This document shows, one piece after another, positions 5,966-10,060 of a DNA stretch of 10,060 bases. Origin of the DNA: Candidatus Mcinerneyibacteriota bacterium. GTDB taxonomy: Bacteria > AUK180 > JAQVHJ01. The first letter of the stretch is position 1. Every line of letters starts with the position of its first letter. Position numbers and translations under genes: made by a program. The stretch is taken from assembly GCA_030630935.1 (NCBI GenBank), contig DAOVMD010000077.1, positions 1 through 10,060 on the forward strand, in the 5' to 3' direction. The notes below the pieces were generated by a model. The model did no database searches. It saw only the letters and a list, made by a program, of their open reading frames with translations, and had not been told where the DNA came from.

Positions 5966-6637
5966 ATGAAAAAACTCATCTTAATCACTCTTTTAATTCT
6001 ACTCCTCTTCCCTGTTGTGAATTGTGAGACATCGGATAATGAAATAAATGTTATTGAGAGTGAGAAAGGGACAAAAGCAACTTGTAAAATTTCAGGCCAT
6101 ATAAAAAATGAATTTGATATTCCTGTTAAAAATGTTTATATAGAAATAAAGGGTGATACAGATTCAAGTGCAATTACTGATAGCAATGGTTATTATGAGT
6201 TTTCCTCTTTAAATACAGGGGCGACATATATAATAACACCAATTGTTTTAATTCCTCTTTGTCCGGGATGTGAATATTATATTTACTTACCAGAAAATAG
6301 AATAATTAAAAATATTTCAGAAAATAGAAAACAAGATTTTGTTGCAATAAAAAAGATGACTTATTCATCTAATTTAGAAAACATTAAGGTTTATCCAAAT
6401 CCATACGTTAAAAACAAGTATAAAAACTATATAACTTTCGAACCCCTTACACAAAAGTCCAAAATTGAAATTTTTACTTTAGATTCAAAAAAGATCTTAG
6501 AAGTTTATTTTAATAACTCACAATTTAAATGGAACGTTGAAAACGCTATCCCAAGAATCTCATCTGGAATATATATCTATGTCATTACAAATGTCTACGG
6601 GCATAAAAAAATAGGAAAGATAGCTATTATCAAATAA
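5966..6637 (+). CDS. Secreted CarboxypepD_reg-like protein with T9SS/FlgD-like C-terminal tail
   Basis: A 223-aa exported protein. The N-terminus has two Lys, a hydrophobic core and PVVNC (16-20). This could be a lipobox with an unusual Asn at -1, or a plain Sec signal cut nearby. Residues about 40-92 resemble a carboxypeptidase-regulatory-like/Cna-B-type beta-sandwich: SGHIKNEFDIPVKNVYIEI, then TDSNGYYEFSSLNTG. Residues about 136-223 resemble the type A sorting tail of type IX secretion, or the FlgD Ig-like domain: VYPNPY at 142-147, KIEIFTLDSKKI, SSGIYIYVI and the Lys-rich end KIGKIAIIK. It probably binds or decorates the cell surface. It is co-transcribed with copy B; the SD AAAGGTGG ends 4 nt before the ATG. 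No secretion machinery is visible here. Confidence 0.8.
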   Translation: MKKLILITLLILLLFPVVNCETSDNEINVIESEKGTKATCKISGHIKNEFDIPVKNVYIEIKGDTDSSAITDSNGYYEFSSLNTGATYIITPIVLIPLCPGCEYYIYLPENRIIKNISENRKQDFVAIKKMTYSSNLENIKVYPNPYVKNKYKNYITFEPLTQKSKIEIFTLDSKKILEVYFNNSQFKWNVENAIPRISSGIYIYVITNVYGHKKIGKIAIIK

Positions 6638-6697
6638 CGAATGAATAGAGTGCTGATCCACGAGTACTATATAGAGGCTGTCCGACAACTTGTGTTA

Positions 6698-6715
6698 ATT
6701 TTTTTTGTTTTTTTT
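6698..6715 (+). terminator. T-tract, possible terminator of the copy B operon
   Basis: Two runs of eight T (6700-6707 and about 6709-6715) occur about 60 nt after the stop at 6637. Only weak pairing (ACA/TGT around 6685-6693) precedes them, so this is a possible rather than a clear intrinsic terminator. Confidence 0.25.
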
Positions 6716-6742
6716 AGTTCTCGTAAGTTTTTTAATAGGGAA

Positions 6743-6780
6743 CCCTACGTGCGGTGCCATGCATCGTACCTGGTGCATGG
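6743..6780. repeat. CCTACGT-hairpin fragment
   Basis: CCCTACGTG at 6743-6751, then a 7-bp hairpin CCATGCA (6757-6763)/TGCATGG (6774-6780). CCCTACGTG also occurs in the loop of the composite repeat at 3085-3093, so this may be a decayed member of the same family. Confidence 0.45.
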
Positions 6781-6814
6781 GTTTCTTACTCTTCAGTTCT
6801 CCCGATGAGAAAAT

Positions 6815-6953
6815 CCCCGACAAATCGGGGTAAACTCAATCTCCTCTCTCCGTTCGTCGACCTGCTAAAGAAATATGTTTTCTTTTTATTATTTTCATAC
6901 TAGCCCTAAACGGCTAGCTGTTTTCAATCGTCTCCTAGGGGTAAACCCCTAGG
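6815..6953. repeat. Three short hairpins with CAAA/TAAA loops
   Basis: CCCCGA-CAAA-TCGGGG (6815-6830); CTAGCC-CTAAAC-GGCTAG (6900-6917); CCTAGGGG-TAAA-CCCCTAGG (6934-6953, 8 perfect pairs). The stems are unrelated but the loops are alike. They lie between the convergent genes ending at 6637 and 7314, where no coding gene is seen. Confidence 0.65.
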
Positions 6954-7040
6954 CTATGAATCATTTTCATAAAAGCCATAAATAGCTCTCAAAAACACTT
7001 GATTCAAAACATAAAATCTTTTTTATATTATCCTTTACAA

Positions 7041-7191
7041 GTCTCGTAAAAGTCCCTGTCAATTTTTGTCTTTGGTCTTCATTTTATACTTTATTTTTGT
7101 TATTTCACCAACCTTTTTGGAGATGAGCTATTTTTATTTTATTTATTTTATTTTTTAAGTTCTCGTTAGTTCTCGTCAGTTCCCTGTCAAT
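7041..7191. repeat. Short direct repeats in the convergent intergenic region
   Basis: AGTTCTCGT occurs at 7158-7166 and 7168-7176 (10-bp period) and once more at 6716-6724. CCCTGTCAAT occurs at 7054-7063 and 7182-7191, each time preceded by TCTCGT plus 5-7 nt. The two halves look like diverged direct repeats. The rest of 6954-7313 is T-rich with no gene. Confidence 0.45.
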
Positions 7192-7313
7192 ATGTTTTTT
7201 TTGCATTCAATCGAATCATTAAGCATCAATGTCTCTAAACAAAAGTAATATTATAATTAAAGCAAAAACATTATTTATTCTTCATTGTTACATACAGAGC
7301 GAAGCGAAACTAT

Positions 7314-9404
7314 TTAGAAATACTGTGTTGCAGTGAATAAAAAAGTTCTACCCAAGCACGGGATATCTATCCTTAAGTCATCGGTACCATATCCCGGGTA
7401 ACTATATTTTTCATTAGAGATATTTTTCAGATTGCAGCTGAAAACAGTTTCGTTTTTAGAAAAGAGCTTTAATCCCTGTGTAGATATTGTTAAATTATGA
7501 ATTATATATGAATCGAGACTATAATCAGGTATAGCAATTTGAGTTCCGGATGCTTCCTTTGGAGAAATTATTTCACCGACATAGTGTGTCTCCAAATTTA
7601 AATTTAATTTATTAAAGAAAAGGTAATTAATTCCCAGATTAGATGTATTTTTAGGAACGAGTGATGTCTCTTCTCCTGTTGAATCATCAGTTGTATCCTG
7701 ATATGAAGTATTAAGGTAAGAAGAAAAATTTCCAAAACTTAATTTAATTTCACCTTCAGCACCATTAGATGTAAAGCTTCCGATATTATTCATTTTATTA
7801 GTTTCGTCATATCCAATAAAGCTATCAATTGTATTCTTGAAGAGATTAAATGTAATAAGTATATTTTTTATTGGCTTTACTCCCAATGCAAATTCTCTAG
7901 TTATTGCAGTTTGCGGTTCAAGCAATGAATTGCCTTGTGTACCTCCCGGTCTGCTTGGCTGATCAAATAATTGTCTTGGGGTTGGCGGTTTGAAAGATGT
8001 CCCATATAACAGTTTCATATAGAAGTTAGTCGAGAATTCATAAACTCCTGCAAGCCTATAATTATGAACATTACCATAAATATTATGATTGTCAAATCTG
8101 TATCCTACTGTGAGCCCAAGTTTTTCTGTTGGATAAAAAAGATCTTGAAGATAAATCCCTATATTTGTAAATGTTTTTTTACCAAATGGCTGGGCTGTTA
8201 TAGGAAGGCCATATAGCCTTTGTACCAATTCTTGTGCTAACATTTCGTCACCCGCCTTAACAGGAAGTCCATAAGCGTTATCTATTTTAAATACTGCCCA
8301 ATTATTTTGTAGTTGGTGTTTATCTTGTGTGTAGTCGATACCTGTAGTAATGTGGTTTTTATGAAGATTATAAGTTCCTTCCAAATTAATATCCATACCA
8401 CTATAATTTAATTCTCTTCTAATCCAATATTTATCAGAATTTACCTCAAGACGGTCTTTATCAGTTGGCCCGCCTTGAGAAAAAGCAATCGACGTTTTTA
8501 TAGTATTTTTTTTAATAAATTTTAGATATTCAGCTTTAATAAACCAATTCATTGAATTTATACGGTTTGAATGGGTTAATACTCCCCAATCAGAAAACTC
8601 TGCATAGTTATCTTGATACTGGAAATTACTGATTAATGAAAACCCTTTATAATTTAACCTGCCATAAAAACTTGATGGCTTCATTATATCTTCTTCACTA
8701 GTTTCAAACTTTCCTTTTGGGAGGTCACTTACAAGATCGTCTGACATAACATTAGTGTCCGGAATAGAAAGGCCATTTTTATCTTGATTGAAATGAGAAA
8801 TGGCAAGTGTAAGATCAAAATCATTGGATTTCTTCATAATACACATATCTAAATTATAGGTATCTCTATTTCCATAGGCAAGTGCGATAGAATTTTGGTT
8901 CTCTTTTTTTGTAATAATATTAATAACTCCAAGATAAGCATTCGCTCCATATAAAGAAGATGCCGGGCCACGAATGATTTCAATTCTTTCTACTGCGCAA
9001 ATAGGAATTAGGGAATAATCAATAATATTACCGGTACTAAATCTAAGAGAAATGGGCTGCCCATCGATCATTATCTTTAGATTCTGATTCCAGGCACGCA
9101 CAGCATTAAATCCCCTAATAGTAATACTTGGATTTATTAAATCTCTCCAAACATAAAAACCCATAATTGACTCCATTGCATCTGCTAATGTATGGTATCC
9201 TCTTCTTCTTATCTGGTCAGCAGTTATTACGGTAACAATAGACGGAGCTTCAGCAAGTGTTTGAGGTTTTTTTGCAGCAACAGTTATCAATTCATCTTCT
9301 GAAAAAAGATCTATTTCAGTTATGGCTTCGTCAGAAACCGCTTGTGGTACCAGAGTAGCAGTGAATAAAACAACGAGTATTATTGTTCGAATTATTATTT
9401 TCAT
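7314..9404 (-). CDS. TonB-dependent outer-membrane receptor
   Basis: A 696-aa outer-membrane receptor. The signal peptide (about 1-24) ends near VPQAVS; ELITVAA (39-44) fits a TonB box. The plug is at about 48-167 with the family signature VERIEIIRGPASSLYGANA (138-156) and the ITIRGF motif (94-99). The remainder is a beta-barrel ending FTATQYF with the C-terminal Phe that the BAM complex recognises. Such receptors import scarce ligands (iron chelates, cobalamin, others) using energy from TonB-ExbBD; the ligand cannot be told from sequence and no transport neighbours are in view. I chose the ATG at 9404 over the one at 9428 because it has a perfect AAGGAGGT (9416-9409) 4 nt upstream and begins a clean signal peptide. 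It is monocistronic and convergent with the 5966 gene. Confidence 0.93.
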   Translation of the reverse strand: MKIIIRTIILVVLFTATLVPQAVSDEAITEIDLFSEDELITVAAKKPQTLAEAPSIVTVITADQIRRRGYHTLADAMESIMGFYVWRDLINPSITIRGFNAVRAWNQNLKIMIDGQPISLRFSTGNIIDYSLIPICAVERIEIIRGPASSLYGANAYLGVINIITKKENQNSIALAYGNRDTYNLDMCIMKKSNDFDLTLAISHFNQDKNGLSIPDTNVMSDDLVSDLPKGKFETSEEDIMKPSSFYGRLNYKGFSLISNFQYQDNYAEFSDWGVLTHSNRINSMNWFIKAEYLKFIKKNTIKTSIAFSQGGPTDKDRLEVNSDKYWIRRELNYSGMDINLEGTYNLHKNHITTGIDYTQDKHQLQNNWAVFKIDNAYGLPVKAGDEMLAQELVQRLYGLPITAQPFGKKTFTNIGIYLQDLFYPTEKLGLTVGYRFDNHNIYGNVHNYRLAGVYEFSTNFYMKLLYGTSFKPPTPRQLFDQPSRPGGTQGNSLLEPQTAITREFALGVKPIKNILITFNLFKNTIDSFIGYDETNKMNNIGSFTSNGAEGEIKLSFGNFSSYLNTSYQDTTDDSTGEETSLVPKNTSNLGINYLFFNKLNLNLETHYVGEIISPKEASGTQIAIPDYSLDSYIIHNLTISTQGLKLFSKNETVFSCNLKNISNEKYSYPGYGTDDLRIDIPCLGRTFLFTATQYF

Positions 9405-9408
9405 AATG

Positions 9409-9416
9409 ACCTCCTT
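9409..9416 (-). promoter_or_regulatory. Ribosome binding site that sets the receptor start
   Basis: On the minus strand AAGGAGGT is followed by CATT and then ATG at 9404. It lies inside the 8-codon extension that a start at 9428 would give, so 9404 is the better start. Confidence 0.9.
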
Positions 9417-9445
9417 ATTGCTTGCCATGTAATTGCCTTCCTTTA

Positions 9446-9477
9446 ATGATGATTATTTATAAAAATTCCTTCATCAT
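9446..9477 (-). promoter_or_regulatory. Hairpin in the receptor mRNA leader
   Basis: ATGATGA and TCATCAT (9446-9452, 9471-9477) form a 7-bp stem with an 18-nt AU-rich loop inside a leader of about 120 nt. I do not recognise a known riboswitch; a regulatory role is only possible. Confidence 0.3.
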
Positions 9478-9532
9478 GGCCTGGATGCTTATTATATTTT
9501 TCAAAGTTCTTTAATACTTAACTTCTAATAAT

Positions 9533-9561
9533 ATTATATACCAATTTAACCAAAAAGTCAA
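9533..9561 (-). promoter_or_regulatory. Sigma-70 promoter of the TonB-dependent receptor
   Basis: Minus strand: TTGACT at 9561-9556, 17-nt spacer, TATAAT at 9538-9533. The expected start is near 9526, which leaves an unusually long leader of about 120 nt before the ATG at 9404. Confidence 0.85.
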
Positions 9562-9579
9562 TAAAGGTTTTTAAATTTT

Positions 9580-9605
9580 GGGGGACGGTCCTCCCATTTT
9601 GTCCC
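9580..9605. repeat. GGGGGACGGTCC-type palindromic repeat
   Basis: GGGGGA (9580-9585), loop CGG, TCCTCC (9589-9594) form a hairpin with one G-T pair; alternatively GGGAC (9582-9586) pairs with GTCCC (9601-9605). Both arms are flanked by ATTTTG. The form resembles REP elements moved by RAYT (Y1) transposases, which is an inference from appearance. Confidence 0.5.
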
Positions 9606-9634
9606 AGAATTATGTTTACTTCAGATCATAAATT

Positions 9635-9699
9635 GTCATTGCACATCAAAGCGAAGCAAGCTCTAGCTTGCATCTGTCCTCGCAGAGATCGCGGCAATC
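9635..9699. repeat. REP-like repeat with inserted hairpin
   Basis: GTCATTGC at 9635-9642 and GGCAAT at 9693-9698 are the ends of the GATTGCCGCG...GCAATGAC-type repeat, reversed relative to 3021-3071. Inside lies a hairpin GCAAGC-TCTA-GCTTGC (9656-9671). Confidence 0.65.
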
Positions 9700-9705
9700 T
9701 ACCAT

Positions 9706-9736
9706 GCCTACGAAATAGAAAAGGAATCAATTCCTT
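9706..9736 (+). repeat. CCTACGA composite hairpin element, copy 3 (partial)
   Basis: GCCTACGAAATA (9706-9717) is followed by the hairpin AAGGAA-TCAA-TTCCTT (9721-9736). This matches the right half of the element at 3077-3133; the left hairpin is reduced to CATG. Confidence 0.65.
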
Positions 9737-9807
9737 TCAACTTAGATTATTAGATGACTCAAAATTAATATAATAAAAAATGGTAAAACTCCTGTCACTG
9801 AATTAGT

Positions 9808-9836
9808 TTGACAAATCTCAATAAATATTGTATAAT
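9808..9836 (+). promoter_or_regulatory. Strong sigma-70 promoter without a gene in view
   Basis: TTGACA at 9808-9813, 17-nt spacer, TATAAT at 9831-9836: a consensus promoter. The expected start is near 9843. From there to 10060 no convincing coding gene begins, so it serves a gene beyond the window with a leader over 200 nt, or a small RNA. Confidence 0.8.
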
Positions 9837-9842
9837 GCTATC

Positions 9843-10060
9843 AAATTAACATCAAGAATTTGGGTAAGTTTTTTATCCCGGTCGAGAATAAATGAAGCAA
9901 ATAAGATACTTGAATTATCTTAAACACCGATTCTTGCAAGGCGAAATAGCGACATAGTCTTTCATTAAAATACCCCAATATCTATTTTTAACCTAATTAC
10001 TGTAAATCCTGTAATATAGGGAATATAGCACTTACACTCCATTCGTTACCTAACGATAAA
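9843..10060 (+). other. Transcribed leader or small RNA region, structure uncertain
   Basis: The region contains a hairpin AAGATA (9903-9908)/TATCTT (9916-9921) with a 7-nt loop, a possible closing stem GGGTA (9862-9866)/TACCC (9971-9975), and TCGTTA/TAACGA at 10043-10056. None matches a riboswitch or RNA family that I recognise. The 21-codon frame at 9892-9957 has no SD. Confidence 0.3.

Larger units (their letters stand above)
5132..5990 (+). repeat. Duplicated unit, copy B
   Basis: This is the second copy of 3164-4000: same promoter, same two-domain gene, and the start of the downstream gene, here intact. The right limit is approximate because the stub in copy A is short. The nucleotidyltransferase/HEPN cassette lies between the two copies. 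Confidence 0.85.

Noticed and set aside
6674-6691. GAGGCTGTCCGACAACTT as a possible insertion-sequence end
   Set aside because: It looks like some transposon termini, but no matching inverted end or transposase remnant is found in the window.
7020-7063. Minus-strand promoter starting at TTGACA (7062-7057)
   Set aside because: At 17 nt only TGTAAA is found; the better TAATAT lies 26 nt away, and no gene follows on that strand before the 6637 gene end.
9405-9428. Longer start of the TonB-dependent receptor (MASNKEVI extension)
   Set aside because: The extension contains the AAGGAGGT ribosome site of the inner ATG and would put charged residues before the signal peptide; 9404 is preferred.
9892-9957. 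21-codon frame after the promoter at 9808
   Set aside because: No SD, no recognisable sequence features, and it overlaps predicted hairpins.
9843-9975. 6S RNA or a known riboswitch
   Set aside because: The long closing stem is only about 5 bp and no conserved motif of a known class is seen.

Overview
The window is an AT-rich stretch of bacterial DNA. Its genes have Shine-Dalgarno sites and textbook sigma-70 promoters: six TTGACA-like/TATAAT pairs, every one with a 17-nt spacer. A TonB-dependent receptor with signal peptide, plug and C-terminal Phe shows a diderm (outer-membrane) cell. A secreted protein with a C-terminal type IX-secretion/FlgD-like tail, and the abundance of short palindromic repeats, fit a poorly characterised diderm lineage (FCB-group-like or a candidate phylum). 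The sequence alone does not fix the taxon.

Layout. 1-205: a REP-like GC hairpin, then nothing recognisable. 206-2544: a promoter and a 762-aa membrane-anchored protein of unknown function with TPR-like helices and what looks like a thioredoxin-fold domain without its CxxC. 2545-3163: no gene; a dense cluster of short hairpins and repeat elements. 3164-4000 and 5132-5990: a duplicated unit consisting of promoter, a two-domain pseudopilin-like membrane protein, and the start of a secreted protein. In the first copy only an 8-codon stub of the second gene is left; in the second copy that gene (5966-6637) is intact. Between the copies (about 4050-5114) sits a self-contained HTH-nucleotidyltransferase/HEPN pair with its own extended -10 promoter and an operator-like repeat. 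6638-7313: no gene; T-tract, hairpins and short direct repeats. 7314-9404 (minus): a TonB-dependent receptor with its own promoter and leader. 9571-9740: three different repeat elements in a row. 9808-9836: a strong promoter whose gene lies beyond the window, or which makes an RNA.

How the genes may work together. The two pseudopilin-like proteins and the long thioredoxin-like/TPR protein share a 14-bp promoter signature around the -35 box, so they may be expressed together. The pseudopilin-like gene and the secreted CarboxypepD_reg-like protein appear ancestrally to have been translationally coupled through an overlapping stop/start; a 17-bp tandem duplication later separated them. The nucleotidyltransferase/HEPN pair looks like a toxin-antitoxin-type cassette inserted between the duplicated units. 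The most notable sequence-level story is therefore this duplicated cell-envelope locus of unknown function, split by a toxin-antitoxin-like module and set in a repeat-rich background. Functions beyond the domain level are inference.
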